Origin: Sphingomonas lycopersici
Lineage (GTDB): Bacteria; Pseudomonadota; Alphaproteobacteria; Sphingomonadales; Sphingomonadaceae
Length of the DNA stretch: 64,000 bases
Direction: 5' to 3'
Assembly (NCBI RefSeq): GCF_026130605.1
Contig: NZ_JANFAU010000005.1
Coordinates: 1-64,000, forward strand
The notes beneath the pieces were generated by a model. It ran no database searches and was not told the origin of the DNA. It was given only the letters and a program-made list of their open reading frames with translations. The position numbers and the translations under genes are program-made. Below are positions 40,408 through 48,956 of this stretch, piece after piece (position 1 is the first letter of the stretch; every line of letters begins with the position of its first letter).

Positions 40408-42717
40408 ATGCGGTTTTCGCGCGCGATGTTGCTTGGCTATTCGGCCGCCGCGGCGCTGTGCCCGGCGCTGGCCCGGGCGCAGGAACAGGCACCCCCGCCC
40501 ACCGATCAGACGAGCCGCGCGCCTACCGGGCTGGGCGATGTCGTCGTCACCGCGCGGCGTACCGAGGAAAGGCTGCAGGACGTTCCCGCCGCGGTCACCG
40601 GCTATAACGAGGCGCAGATCGCCGCGCTCGACATCAAGAGCTTCGCCGATATCGGCAAGACCGTCCCCAATCTCGACGTCCAGCGACAGTTCGGCTCGGC
40701 CAGTGCGCCGCAATTCTATCTGCGCGGCATCTCCACCGGTTCGCTCAAGTTCGAGAGCGATGCGGGGATCGGGCTCTATATCGACGGCGTCTATCTCGGC
40801 CGCCCCGCCGGCACCGCGTTCGATCTTGCCGATATCGAGCGCGTCGAGGTATTGCGCGGCCCGCAGGGCACCTTGTTCGGCCGCAATTCGACCGGCGGCG
40901 CGATCAATTACATCACCGCCGCGCCGACCGGGACGTTCGGCATCAGGGCCGAGGCGACGGTCGGCAATTTCGATCGTTACGGCGGCAAGATCACGGTCAA
41001 CCTGCCCGCGCTCGGTCCGCTCTCGGTCCGCGTCAGCTACCTCCACGATCAGCATGACGGCTATGTCCGTAACCTGACCCCGGGGCGCAGCTACAATTTC
41101 GCCGCGCCATTCGGCACGATCCGCTCGGCCGACAGCTTCGGCGCGGAGAATACCGATGCGGTCGGCGTCGCGGCGCGGCTCGATCTCGGGCGCTTCGTCG
41201 CCGATTACAAATTCGATTATACCGATAAGGTCAGCACCCAGCTCGGCCAGCAATTGCTCGGCTTCGATCCGAGCTTCGCCGCCACCGCCGGCGCGATCTA
41301 TCGCGGCGCAAGCGTCGTCATCCCGCCCTCGACCAGGCGGCAGGATGCGTTGCCGCTCGATTTCACCACCCCGTCGCGGCTGCGCATCCAGGGCCACAGC
41401 CTGACGCTGCGCTACGATGTGACCGACGATATCTCGATCAAGAGCATCACCGCCTATCGCAAGCTCGACGAGTTCGTCGGCGGCAACGATATCGACGGCG
41501 CGGCTTTGGTCGATCCGTTCACCGGCACGGGGCGGCCGTTCACCGTGATCAGCAGCGTCGAGGATCGCCACCAGAACCAATGGAGCGAGGAAGTGCAATT
41601 GCTCGGCAAGACCGGGCGGTTCGACTGGATCCTCGGTGGCTTCTGGTTCCGCGAGGTGGGGCGCGACGACAATCCGGTGTTTCTCGGCGATCTGTTTCCG
41701 ACCGACGGCACGATCGTCCCCAGCCAGGGGCCCGGCACCGGGACGACGACCAGCCTGTTCGGGGTGCCGAGCGACTATCTCGCGGGATCGAACGTCGCGG
41801 TACGCAACAAGTCGATCGCGGGGTACGGCCACCTCGCCTACAAGACCGATCATATCGAGCTGGCGGGCGGGTTCCGCTACACCAAGGACGATCGGCTGGA
41901 GAGGATCATCGCCGGCGGGCTGCGGCCCTTCGCAATCCCCGCCGCCACCTTCGCCGCGTCGAGCGATCATTGGGATTTCGACGCGACCGCGACCTGGATC
42001 TTCAACCCCAATATGCGCGCCTATGCGCGGTTCGCGACCGGCTATCTTTCCGGCGGGGTGGTCGGCGGGATCCCGTTCAAGCCCGAGACGATGAACAGCT
42101 ACGAAATCGGCTTCAAGGGCGACCTGATCGGGCGGACCTTGCGAATCAACGCGGCGCTGTTCCACGCCGATCGGCGCAACGTGCAGACGCTGGCGTTCAC
42201 CGCCGCGGCGGGGACCTATATCATCTCCGCCCCCACGGCGCGCGAAAATGGCTTCGAGCTCGAGCTGACCGCGCTCCCCACCGCGGGGCTGACCTTCAAC
42301 GCCTCGTTCGGCTATCTCGACAACAAATTGTCGCCCGATCCGGTCAACGGCCCGGTCAATTCGCTCGCACCGCGGTTCACCACCAGCGTCGGCGGCCAAT
42401 ATGATTTCGTGCATCTCTCCAACGGCAGCTATGCCTCGCTCCGCATCGACGGCTTCTTCCGCGACAAGAGGCTGAGCGATCCTTTGCCCAACAGCGCGAC
42501 CGGCAATCTGACGACGTTACCCTCGCGGTTCGACATCAACGCGCGGCTGTCGGTGTTCGACCTGCCGGTCGCGGGGACCAAGGTGAAGGTCAGCGCCTGG
42601 GTGCAGAATCTCACCGACAACAAGGCGCTGGAATTCGCGCGCAATCTGTCGACCACGGTGATCGGCGTCTATCAGGTGCCGCGCACCTTCGGGCTGACTG
42701 CGGGGTTCGCGTTCTGA
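40408..42717 (+). CDS. TonB-dependent receptor (catabolic type)
   Basis: An outer-membrane receptor of 769 residues with signal peptide (LLGYSAAAALCPALARAQ), the TonB-box region GDVVVTARRTEERLQDVP, plug motif RVEVLRGPQGTLFGRNSTGG and terminal Phe (LTAGFAF). It resembles the receptor at 25365-27764 in motif and layout, including ALGPLSVxVxYLHDQxxGY, so the two are paralogues within the island. ATG 40408 has GGGGAGAGG upstream. A TTG at 40393 lies inside that site and is rejected. The 152 bp upstream contain a Shine-Dalgarno-rich stretch but no clear promoter. The substrate is unknown. Confidence 0.93.
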   Translation: MRFSRAMLLGYSAAAALCPALARAQEQAPPPTDQTSRAPTGLGDVVVTARRTEERLQDVPAAVTGYNEAQIAALDIKSFADIGKTVPNLDVQRQFGSASAPQFYLRGISTGSLKFESDAGIGLYIDGVYLGRPAGTAFDLADIERVEVLRGPQGTLFGRNSTGGAINYITAAPTGTFGIRAEATVGNFDRYGGKITVNLPALGPLSVRVSYLHDQHDGYVRNLTPGRSYNFAAPFGTIRSADSFGAENTDAVGVAARLDLGRFVADYKFDYTDKVSTQLGQQLLGFDPSFAATAGAIYRGASVVIPPSTRRQDALPLDFTTPSRLRIQGHSLTLRYDVTDDISIKSITAYRKLDEFVGGNDIDGAALVDPFTGTGRPFTVISSVEDRHQNQWSEEVQLLGKTGRFDWILGGFWFREVGRDDNPVFLGDLFPTDGTIVPSQGPGTGTTTSLFGVPSDYLAGSNVAVRNKSIAGYGHLAYKTDHIELAGGFRYTKDDRLERIIAGGLRPFAIPAATFAASSDHWDFDATATWIFNPNMRAYARFATGYLSGGVVGGIPFKPETMNSYEIGFKGDLIGRTLRINAALFHADRRNVQTLAFTAAAGTYIISAPTARENGFELELTALPTAGLTFNASFGYLDNKLSPDPVNGPVNSLAPRFTTSVGGQYDFVHLSNGSYASLRIDGFFRDKRLSDPLPNSATGNLTTLPSRFDINARLSVFDLPVAGTKVKVSAWVQNLTDNKALEFARNLSTTVIGVYQVPRTFGLTAGFAF

Positions 42718-42720
42718 ATC

Positions 42721-42745
42721 GTGTCCCCGCGAAGGCGGGGACACA
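42721..42745. repeat. Single palindromic unit, TGTCCCCGCGAAGGCGGGGA family
   Basis: A 25-base unit GTGTCCCCGCGAAGGCGGGG plus ACACA folds into one tight hairpin directly after the TonB receptor stop. It faces a convergent gene and may limit read-through. Confidence 0.8.
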
Positions 42746-42756
42746 TATGCCTGGGT

Positions 42757-43884
42757 TTATTTCCCCCGGAAGTGCGGGATGACCTTTTCGCCGATGTTGC
42801 GGATCGTCTCCATGATCACGGCGTGCGGCACGCCGCCCATCTGAAACAGGAACAGGATCTCGTCGGCGCCTGAGTCGAACAACCGCTGGACATAGCGGAT
42901 GCAATCCTCCGGCGTGCCATAGGCATCCTGCGCGACGGTGTAATTGCTCGTCACCTCGTCGCCGACCGGGATTTTCTCTTCCGAGAGATAGGCGACCACC
43001 GCCTCCTTCTCCTGCTGGAGGATCGCGGCCTGCTGATCGCCGGTCAGCTCCTCGTCGATCGTCGGCTTCGGCCCGCCCTGATACCAATGCGCGATCGCCT
43101 CGGCGAAGAAACGCTGGCCGCGCAACCCGATCCGCCGCGCCTTCTCGCGATCGTCGAGCACCACCGAGGCGCATAAGGCCGCGAGATGCTCGGTCGGGCG
43201 GAAGCCGACCTGATCCCTTGCCGCGCGGGTGCGGAATGCCTCGCGGTAGATCGCATTCTTCTTGGCGATCTCATCGGGTCCGGAGAAGCCCAGCACCAAA
43301 GCGCCGATGCCGCGCGAACCGGCGGCGACGAGCGTCGCCTCGCGGGTGCAGGCCATATAGATCGGCGGGTGCGGGTTCTGGAACGGCTTGGGGTGGATCG
43401 GGCGGCGCGGGATCTTGATGTAGGTGCCTTCGTGCTCGATCTCGTCCTGCACCATGATCTTGGGGATCAGATACATCGACTCGTCGATCATCGGCTGAAG
43501 GTCATTCAGGTCGTAACCGAACGTCCCGGCCTCCTGCTGCGTGCCGCCCTTGCCCATGCCGAAATGGACGCGGCCGTTGGACAGGATATCGAGCGTCGCG
43601 ATGCGCTCGGCGACCTTGACCGGGTGGTTCATCGCGGGCGGCAGGCAGACGACGCCGTGACCGATCCCGAGCCGCGTGGTCCTGCCGGCGAGGAAGGCGA
43701 GGAAGGTCTCGGGCGCCGACATATGCGCATATTGGGTCAGCGCGGTATGCTCGACCGCCCACACGTTATCGAAGCCCATTTCCTCGGCGAGCAACGACTG
43801 CTCGATGATTTCATGGAACGTCCGCGCCTCGTTCTCGCGCGACGTGTCCACCATCTGGGCTTCGTAAATGATCGAGAATTTCAT
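42757..43884 (-). CDS. LLM-class (luciferase-like) flavin-dependent monooxygenase
   Basis: A 375-residue TIM-barrel flavoprotein: MKFSIIYEAQMVD, FDNVWAVEHTALTQYAHMSA, then LGIGHGVVCLPPAMNHPVKV, DILSNGRVHFGMGKGG and PIYMACTREATLVAAGSRGI. These are the conserved blocks of bacterial luciferase-like enzymes that use reduced FMN (or F420) and oxygen. Possible chemistry includes Baeyer-Villiger oxidation or hydroxylation of a cyclic ketone. A flavin reductase is not seen nearby. ATG 43884 is chosen because upstream in-frame codons precede the conserved start. It is divergent from an SDR, with an inverted repeat between them. Confidence 0.88.
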   Translation of the reverse strand: MKFSIIYEAQMVDTSRENEARTFHEIIEQSLLAEEMGFDNVWAVEHTALTQYAHMSAPETFLAFLAGRTTRLGIGHGVVCLPPAMNHPVKVAERIATLDILSNGRVHFGMGKGGTQQEAGTFGYDLNDLQPMIDESMYLIPKIMVQDEIEHEGTYIKIPRRPIHPKPFQNPHPPIYMACTREATLVAAGSRGIGALVLGFSGPDEIAKKNAIYREAFRTRAARDQVGFRPTEHLAALCASVVLDDREKARRIGLRGQRFFAEAIAHWYQGGPKPTIDEELTGDQQAAILQQEKEAVVAYLSEEKIPVGDEVTSNYTVAQDAYGTPEDCIRYVQRLFDSGADEILFLFQMGGVPHAVIMETIRNIGEKVIPHFRGK

Positions 43885-43948
43885 AGCGTTTCTCACATGA
43901 ACTACCCCGCCGACCGTAATCGGCACCCCCACCCCCGCCTCATCAATT

Positions 43949-43980
43949 TGGACCAATTCGTCATCGCCCCATCTGGTCCA
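43949..43980. promoter_or_regulatory. Inverted repeat TGGACCA ... TGGTCCA in a divergent promoter
   Basis: Arms at 43949-43955 and 43974-43980 are perfect complements, 25 bases apart (about 2.4 helical turns), in the 161-bp gap between the LLM monooxygenase and an SDR. This spacing suits a dimer pair binding the same face, perhaps an XRE- or LuxR-type protein of this window. Confidence 0.4.
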
Positions 43981-44045
43981 TTTGGAGCAGGCGCCGCCGC
44001 CCGCGCGCGGCTAGGCTCGCGCCACTTAGGAGAGGATCGCGAAAG

Positions 44046-44813
44046 ATGGGCATGTTCGAAGGCAAGGCAGTGCTGGTGACGGGTGCGGCGTCGGGGATCG
44101 GCGCCGCCGCGGCGCAACGTTTCGCCGAGGAAGGCGCGGCGGTGGTCGTCGCCGACATGAACCGCGATGGCGCGGAAGCCGTCGCCGAGCTGATCCGCAA
44201 GACCGGCGCGCGCGCGCATGCCGTCGCCGCAGACGTGGCCAAGGCCGACGACAATCAGGCGATGGTCAAGGCCGCGATCGACCGGTTCGGCGCGCTCGAC
44301 GCCGCCTATCTCAACGCCGGCGCTTATGTGCAGACGCCGTTCGAGGAAGAAACCGAAGCCAATTTCGAGCGGATGTTCGCGATCAACCTCAAGGGCGCGT
44401 TCCTCGGGCTGAAGGCGGTGCTCCCGGCGCTGTCGAAGAATGGCGCGGCGGTGGTCACCGCGTCCACCTCCGGCGTGATCGGGCTCAGCGTCGCCGCCGC
44501 CTATAGCTCGGCCAAACATGGCGTGATCGGGCTGGTACGCTCCTCGTCGCAGGCATTCGCGGCGCGCGGCACGCGCGTCAACGGCATCTGCCCCGGCCCG
44601 GTGGCGACCGCGATTCTCGGGATCGAGGGCGTGCCCTCGATTGCCCCGGCCGATACGCTCGAAGCGACGCCCTATGCCGGGATGCTCACCCCGCAGCATA
44701 TCGCCGAACTGGCGCTGTTCCTCGCCAGCCCGCGCTCGGGGGGGATCAACGGCCAATATATGATCGCCGACGCAGGGTTCCTCGCCAGCTATCCGCCGAT
44801 GCCCGCGGCGTGA
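44046..44813 (+). CDS. Short-chain dehydrogenase/reductase
   Basis: A 255-residue SDR: TGAASGIG, Asp at VVVADMNRD (NAD-type), LNAGAY, the Ser of TASTSG and YSSAK, with GGINGQYMIADAG closing. The NNAG motif is changed to LNAG, a mild variant. The start at ATG 44046 follows GGAGAGG. It is monocistronic: a palindromic repeat follows six bases after the stop. It is divergent from the LLM monooxygenase, so oxidation of an alcohol to the ketone that the monooxygenase would need is a reasonable guess. Confidence 0.87.
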   Translation: MGMFEGKAVLVTGAASGIGAAAAQRFAEEGAAVVVADMNRDGAEAVAELIRKTGARAHAVAADVAKADDNQAMVKAAIDRFGALDAAYLNAGAYVQTPFEEETEANFERMFAINLKGAFLGLKAVLPALSKNGAAVVTASTSGVIGLSVAAAYSSAKHGVIGLVRSSSQAFAARGTRVNGICPGPVATAILGIEGVPSIAPADTLEATPYAGMLTPQHIAELALFLASPRSGGINGQYMIADAGFLASYPPMPAA

Positions 44814-44819
44814 GGTTCA

Positions 44820-44913
44820 CGTCATTCCCGCGCAGGCGGGAATCCATTCTGGCTGGCGGAACGGCTCTTTCGACGACCTGCGAGAATGGATTCCCGCCTG
44901 CGCGGGAATGACG
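44820..44913. repeat. Palindromic repeat with 31-base perfect arms
   Basis: Arms 44820-44850 and 44883-44913 (CGTCATTCCCGCGCAGGCGG type) flank a 32-base loop, between convergent SDR and SnoaL-like genes. The core here is GCGCAGGC in both arms, changed in step, so the stem is kept. Confidence 0.9.
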
Positions 44914-44926
44914 GATTGGAAGTCGC

Positions 44927-45361
44927 TCAATGCGTCTCGACGCGGATGCGGGTCAGACGGGTTTCGGCGATCAGCCAGCGACCGTCCTGGCGGACATAAG
45001 GTTCGTGATAATGGCCGAAACCGTGGAGCGTCCCGAACGGCAACGCGCAAGCAGGGCCGGCCCAAATATAATCGTCCATCGCCCAGATGCCCTCAGCGGT
45101 GTCGCTGCCGGTGAGCGTGATTTCGGGATTATGCCCGTGATGCGCCGACCGCGCCCCCGCCAGCGCCCCCGACACCGACGCGACGAAGCTGTCCGCCCCG
45201 CGGATCAGCAACGCCTCGTCGCGCGGGGACACGGAATCGCGGAAATCGGTCACGGCATCGTCGGTGAACAGGGTGCGCAGCAGCGCCCAGTCCTGCGTAT
45301 CGATCGCGCGGAAATAGCGCGCCTTGAGCGCGCGTATTTCCTCATAGGCATCGCCGCCCAC
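44927..45361 (-). CDS. SnoaL-like (NTF2-fold) protein
   Basis: A 144-residue protein: YEEIRALKARYFRAIDTQDW, TLFTDDAVTDFRDS, AHHGHNPEITLTGSD, AEGIWAMDDYIW and a closing ETRLTRIRVETH. The pattern is that of SnoaL_4 proteins, with the conserved ARYFRAID helix, the TDDAV turn and the HHGHNPEI strand. The HH pair at the HHGHNPEI strand is shared with the SnoaL-like gene at 55172 (VHQGHNGEI). The GTG start lies three bases after the sulfotransferase stop, which suggests coupling. It may isomerise or dehydrate the same substrate that the sulfotransferase handles. Confidence 0.78.
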   Translation of the reverse strand: MGGDAYEEIRALKARYFRAIDTQDWALLRTLFTDDAVTDFRDSVSPRDEALLIRGADSFVASVSGALAGARSAHHGHNPEITLTGSDTAEGIWAMDDYIWAGPACALPFGTLHGFGHYHEPYVRQDGRWLIAETRLTRIRVETH

Positions 45362-45364
45362 CGC

Positions 45365-46534
45365 TCAGGCCGCGAGGAATTTGGCGCGATAATCGGCAAA
45401 CGGACGCTCGACCTCGGCCTTGTTCAGCCCGAAATCCTCGAGGCTGTATTTATGCGGCGCGCGATCCTCGCGCTTGTTGTGCTCGACCCATTGTTCCATC
45501 CCGCCGCGCACCTCGGGGGTAACATCGACCCCCGCGGCTTCCAGCACCCGCGCGCCCTGCCCGATCGGATCGGACAGGAGGTCGGCATAACGCACGTCGA
45601 CGAAATTGCGCCCGCCGGTCTCCCGCCGCACCCGCATGAATCCGTCGAGCAATTCGGCCAGCCGCGGCACCCAGAAACGCGCGACACTTTCGCGATCGAT
45701 CGTCTCGGAGACCATCTGATAGAGGCTATATTCCATGCTGCAGTAAGACGGCACGGTCGCCACCGGATCGCGATGCGTCATCACGATTTTGGCCTCGGGA
45801 AACACCTCGATCACCGCATCGAGCGCCATCAGATGCCCCGGGGTCTTGAGCACCCAGCGCGCGCCCTTGCGCGACGGATCCTGCCACTGGAGCGACTGGA
45901 GAATCTGCTTGAGATCGCGATAGCATTGCGTGCGATCGGTTTCCGGCGCGGTCAGCCAGTGCGCGAAGCCGGGGACGTGATAGGTGCCCTCGATCATCGT
46001 GCTCGAATAAAGCTGGCCGAGCACGATCAGTTCCTCGTCGGGTTGGTCGAGGCTCATCGGGTGGATCGACATCAGATCGGGGATATTGGCGACCATATAG
46101 TCGAGCAGCCCCTGCGCCGCCGCGCGCCGCTGCGCGGGATTGCCGCGCTCCTCGCCGGGGAAAGGCGAATAATTCTGCGCCTCGAACCAGCGCACCCCGG
46201 TCATCCCCGGGGCGGCGGCGAGCATGCGGTGGAGCATCGTGCTGCCGGTGCGCGGCAACCCGACCACCACCGCGGCAACCTCGACCTTCTCGTCGAGGAT
46301 TTCGGGATGCTGCTTGAGCAGCTCGACATGCCGCAGCCGGTTGACCAGCCCGTTGACGATCATCCCCTTCGCCACCGCGACCCCCGCGGGGCTGAGCTGC
46401 GCATCATTGTTCAGCGACGGGATCAGCGCATCGATATTGGCGAAAAACCAAGTGTTGCCGAAATCACCCAACCCGGTCTGCGCTCGCGCCTCGGCGACCA
46501 GCGCCTCACGATCCGGAACACGCTCTTGACCCAC
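45365..46534 (-). CDS. Sulfotransferase-family protein (PAPS-dependent type)
   Basis: A 389-residue protein of the sulfotransferase fold. The 5'-phosphosulfate loop VGLPRTGSTML is at residues 91-101, the 3'-phosphate segment is near IVMTHRDPVATVPSY, and WVLKTPGHL lies between. I chose GTG at 46534 because AAGGAGAG sits six bases upstream. The ATG at 46552 would place that site inside the gene. A sulfotransferase in a breakdown cluster is odd: it could transfer sulfate to a hydroxyl, or be a family member with a changed donor. It is followed by a SnoaL-like gene after three bases and is preceded by a LuxR-type regulator in the same direction. Confidence 0.84.
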   Translation of the reverse strand: MGQERVPDREALVAEARAQTGLGDFGNTWFFANIDALIPSLNNDAQLSPAGVAVAKGMIVNGLVNRLRHVELLKQHPEILDEKVEVAAVVVGLPRTGSTMLHRMLAAAPGMTGVRWFEAQNYSPFPGEERGNPAQRRAAAQGLLDYMVANIPDLMSIHPMSLDQPDEELIVLGQLYSSTMIEGTYHVPGFAHWLTAPETDRTQCYRDLKQILQSLQWQDPSRKGARWVLKTPGHLMALDAVIEVFPEAKIVMTHRDPVATVPSYCSMEYSLYQMVSETIDRESVARFWVPRLAELLDGFMRVRRETGGRNFVDVRYADLLSDPIGQGARVLEAAGVDVTPEVRGGMEQWVEHNKREDRAPHKYSLEDFGLNKAEVERPFADYRAKFLAA

Positions 46535-46627
46535 GCCGTCTCTCCTTCGCATATCGATGTCATTCCTGCGCTTGATTCACAGGATTCGTATCAATTCATG
46601 CTAGCAGAGACGCAAAATCTTTCAAGC

Positions 46628-47716
46628 CTATTGCACGCCGCCGTGGAGCAGATGGACGAGCTGCGACTGTCGGCGCGCGCCGGTCTTGGCGAAGATCGAG
46701 CGCAGATGCGATCGCGCGGTATTGTGCGCGATGCCCAGCGCATCGGCAGCATCGACCAGCGATCGCCCGCTCGCCAGCGCGACCGCGAGATTGGCCTCCA
46801 TCCGGGTGAGCTGGAACAGATCGCGGATCGCCTCGGGTTCGAGCTGCGCCTCCTGCCCCGGATCGCTGACGAACAGCGCGAGCGCCGCGCCGCCGCGCAT
46901 GAACGCGGGCGCGGCAATCGGCTTGGCGATCGCGGCGAGATCGCGCCCCGAGGCGCGGGCGATGCGAAAGCGCTGCGGCGCGGGGTTGGCGTCGAGCGAT
47001 TTGAGCAAGGCCTCCAACTCTTTGCGCTGCGCCCCGTCCTTCAGCCGCAGCCGGCAATCGGCGAGGGTGAGCCCGTCCCCCGCCTCCAGCAGGCGATCGG
47101 CGACGACATTAGTGCGCACCACCCGCCCGTCGCGATTGAGGATGATCGCGGCGACCCCCATCTGCTCGACCGTGCCGCGATAGACGCCGTGTTCGGCGCC
47201 CGAGACCTGGAGCCGCTCGAACAGCCCGATCGCGTGGCGCAGATGCGGGACGATCGCCTGGAACGCTTCGCGCTCGGCCGAGCCGAAATCGGGCAGGCTG
47301 CGATCGCGCGTCGCGCGCAGCCGCGCCTCGAACCCGCTCTCGAACCGCAGATCGACCCCGAGGATCTGGTCGCCCCCCGCCGCGGCGAGGAAATCGCGGT
47401 AGAAATCGCTGTCGCGCGCCGCCTCGCCGCCGAGGAATTCGGCGAAGGCGGTCACCTTGCCCTCGGGCAATCCCTTGAACGGATCGCTGGCGAAGAAGCT
47501 CTCGGCATATTCGTCGGCGGTTACCGTCGGCGCACCGGGGGTGAGGATCGTCCCCGGCGTCGTCATGCCGGGCGCGGTGAGGATCAGCGTTGCATAAGTC
47601 GCATCGAGCCACGCCGCGAGCGCGCGCAGGAACGGCTCCCACGGCGCCTGTTGCAGCAACCCGCCGTAAAGCGCTTCCAGCAGGGCCGAAAACCCGTCCT
47701 GATCTCGTTTCGCCAT
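46628..47716 (-). CDS. LuxR-type HTH regulator, paralogue of the one at 37.3 kb
   Basis: A 362-residue regulator with C-terminal HTH (LTRMEANLAVALASGRSLVD, ADALGIAHNTARSHLRSIFA, KTGARRQSQLVHLLHGGV). The N-terminal region contains a possible PAS-like segment (GVAAIILNRDGRVVRTNVVADR). It shares length, block order and many identities with the protein at 37259-38395, while sitting beside different enzyme genes (sulfotransferase on one side, esterase divergent on the other). No autoinducer-pocket or receiver-domain residues are visible, so it likely senses a metabolite directly. ATG 47716 lies behind AAAGGAAACGGC. Confidence 0.83.
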   Translation of the reverse strand: MAKRDQDGFSALLEALYGGLLQQAPWEPFLRALAAWLDATYATLILTAPGMTTPGTILTPGAPTVTADEYAESFFASDPFKGLPEGKVTAFAEFLGGEAARDSDFYRDFLAAAGGDQILGVDLRFESGFEARLRATRDRSLPDFGSAEREAFQAIVPHLRHAIGLFERLQVSGAEHGVYRGTVEQMGVAAIILNRDGRVVRTNVVADRLLEAGDGLTLADCRLRLKDGAQRKELEALLKSLDANPAPQRFRIARASGRDLAAIAKPIAAPAFMRGGAALALFVSDPGQEAQLEPEAIRDLFQLTRMEANLAVALASGRSLVDAADALGIAHNTARSHLRSIFAKTGARRQSQLVHLLHGGVQ

Positions 47717-47757
47717 GCCGTTTCCTTTAGAGGGGAATCTACATCCCGCCCACCCAT

Positions 47758-47841
47758 CGTCATGCCGGGCTCGACCCGGCATCCAGAGCCACGAACGGCA
47801 GCGCCTGTTGCTCTGGATGCCGGATCAGGTCCGGCATGACG
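47758..47841. repeat. Palindromic repeat, CGTCATGCCGG...CCGGCATCCAGAG family
   Basis: Arms CGTCATGCCGGGCTCGACCC and complement lie around a loop of about 22 bases, in the divergent gap between a LuxR-type gene and an esterase. Similar copies are at 50965, 53186 and (half) 61065. A repeat in a divergent promoter gap is unusual compared with the others, which lie behind genes. Confidence 0.88.
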
Positions 47842-47896
47842 GTAAGCGCGGAAATACCCATTCCCCTTTCCCACCGACCACCAACGGAGAATGACT

Positions 47897-48802
47897 ATGG
47901 CCCTGCACCCCGCCGCGGCGTCGATCCTCGAGATGATGAAGCAGCTTCCGTCCGCCGTCGGGCCGTTCACGGTCGAGGCGTTCCGCGTCGGCGATACGCA
48001 GCCGATGCCGTTCCCCAAGCCCCCGGTGGCCGAGGTGCGCGACCTGATTCTCGCCGCGCAGCCGGCGCGGCTCTATCACCCGCGCCCCGACGAAAAGCTG
48101 CCGGTGATCCTGTTTCTCCACGGCGGCGGCTGGGTATGCGGCAATATCGAAACGCATGACGTCACCTGCCGCGCGCTCGCGCTCAAGGCGGGGCTGCCGG
48201 TGGTGTCGCTCGATTATCCGCGTGCGCCGGAGCACCCATTCCCCGCCCCGCTCGACGCGAGCTATCGCGCGCTCGCGGCGCTTGCCACCGTCGGGCCGAA
48301 TGTCGACGCCAGTCGAATCGCGGTCGCTGGCGACAGCGCCGGGGGCAATCTCGCTGCGGCCTTGTGCCTGCTCGCCAAGGAGCGCGGCGGCCCGGCGATC
48401 GCGCATCAGCTGCTGATCTATCCGGTGCTCGATACCGATTTCTCCCGTGCCTCCTATCGCACCAACGGCACCGACTATTTCCTCACCGGCCCGATGATGC
48501 GCTGGTTCTGGGAGCAATATGTCGGCGACGCGGTGGACAATCCCCCCGCGCTCGCCGCGCCGCTGCGCGCGACCGATCTCGCCGGGCTGCCCGCCGCGAC
48601 GATCATCGCCGCCGAATATGACCCGCTGCGCGACGAGGACGTGGCTTATGCAGAGCGGTTGCAGGCGACCGGCGTGCCGGTGCGGCTGGAGCGGGTCGGC
48701 GGGGTGTTCCACGGCTTCGCCAGCATGCCCGGCGTGCTGCCCCCGGCGGACGCCGCGCTCGATCTCGCCGGTGCCGATCTTCGCCGCGCGTTCGGGCTGT
48801 AG
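47897..48802 (+). CDS. Alpha/beta-hydrolase, HSL-type carboxylesterase
   Basis: A 301-residue esterase of the hormone-sensitive-lipase family. It has HGGGW at residues 75-79 for the oxyanion hole, the nucleophile elbow GDSAGG with Ser147, Asp242 in EYDPLRDE and His272 in FHGF, a complete triad. It has no signal peptide. Two ATGs are possible. The one at 47897 is six bases after GGAGA, whereas the one at 47891 abuts it. Expected reaction: hydrolysis of short-chain esters such as acetyl or acyl groups on an imported compound. It is divergent from the LuxR-type regulator, which is its probable controller. Confidence 0.9.
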   Translation: MALHPAAASILEMMKQLPSAVGPFTVEAFRVGDTQPMPFPKPPVAEVRDLILAAQPARLYHPRPDEKLPVILFLHGGGWVCGNIETHDVTCRALALKAGLPVVSLDYPRAPEHPFPAPLDASYRALAALATVGPNVDASRIAVAGDSAGGNLAAALCLLAKERGGPAIAHQLLIYPVLDTDFSRASYRTNGTDYFLTGPMMRWFWEQYVGDAVDNPPALAAPLRATDLAGLPAATIIAAEYDPLRDEDVAYAERLQATGVPVRLERVGGVFHGFASMPGVLPPADAALDLAGADLRRAFGL

Positions 48803-48831
48803 GGGGAGGCAGGACTCCGCCATCTTCTCTC

Positions 48832-48926
48832 CGTCATTCCCGCGAAGGCGGGAATCCATTGACGCTGCCGTTGCGATTCTTCGCGGAGGGCTGAGTGAAT
48901 GGATTCCCGCCTTCGCGGGAATGACG
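48832..48926. repeat. Palindromic repeat, CATTCCCGCGAAGGCGGGAA family
   Basis: Perfect 29-base arms (48832-48860 and 48898-48926) lie between the convergent esterase and SDR genes. The sequence of the arms is the same as at 19921. Confidence 0.9.
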
Positions 48927-48956
48927 AGTTAGATAAACGGGTTGGTGACCCTATCG

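Noticed and set aside
46535..46552. ATG at 46552 as start of the sulfotransferase
   Set aside because: The AAGGAGAG site would lie inside the gene. GTG at 46534 is well spaced behind it.
44930..47839. Open frame of 969 codons on the plus strand across three minus-strand genes
   Set aside because: It is an antisense frame spanning the SnoaL-like, sulfotransferase and LuxR genes, including their intergenic regions. It has no ribosome-binding site and no domain.
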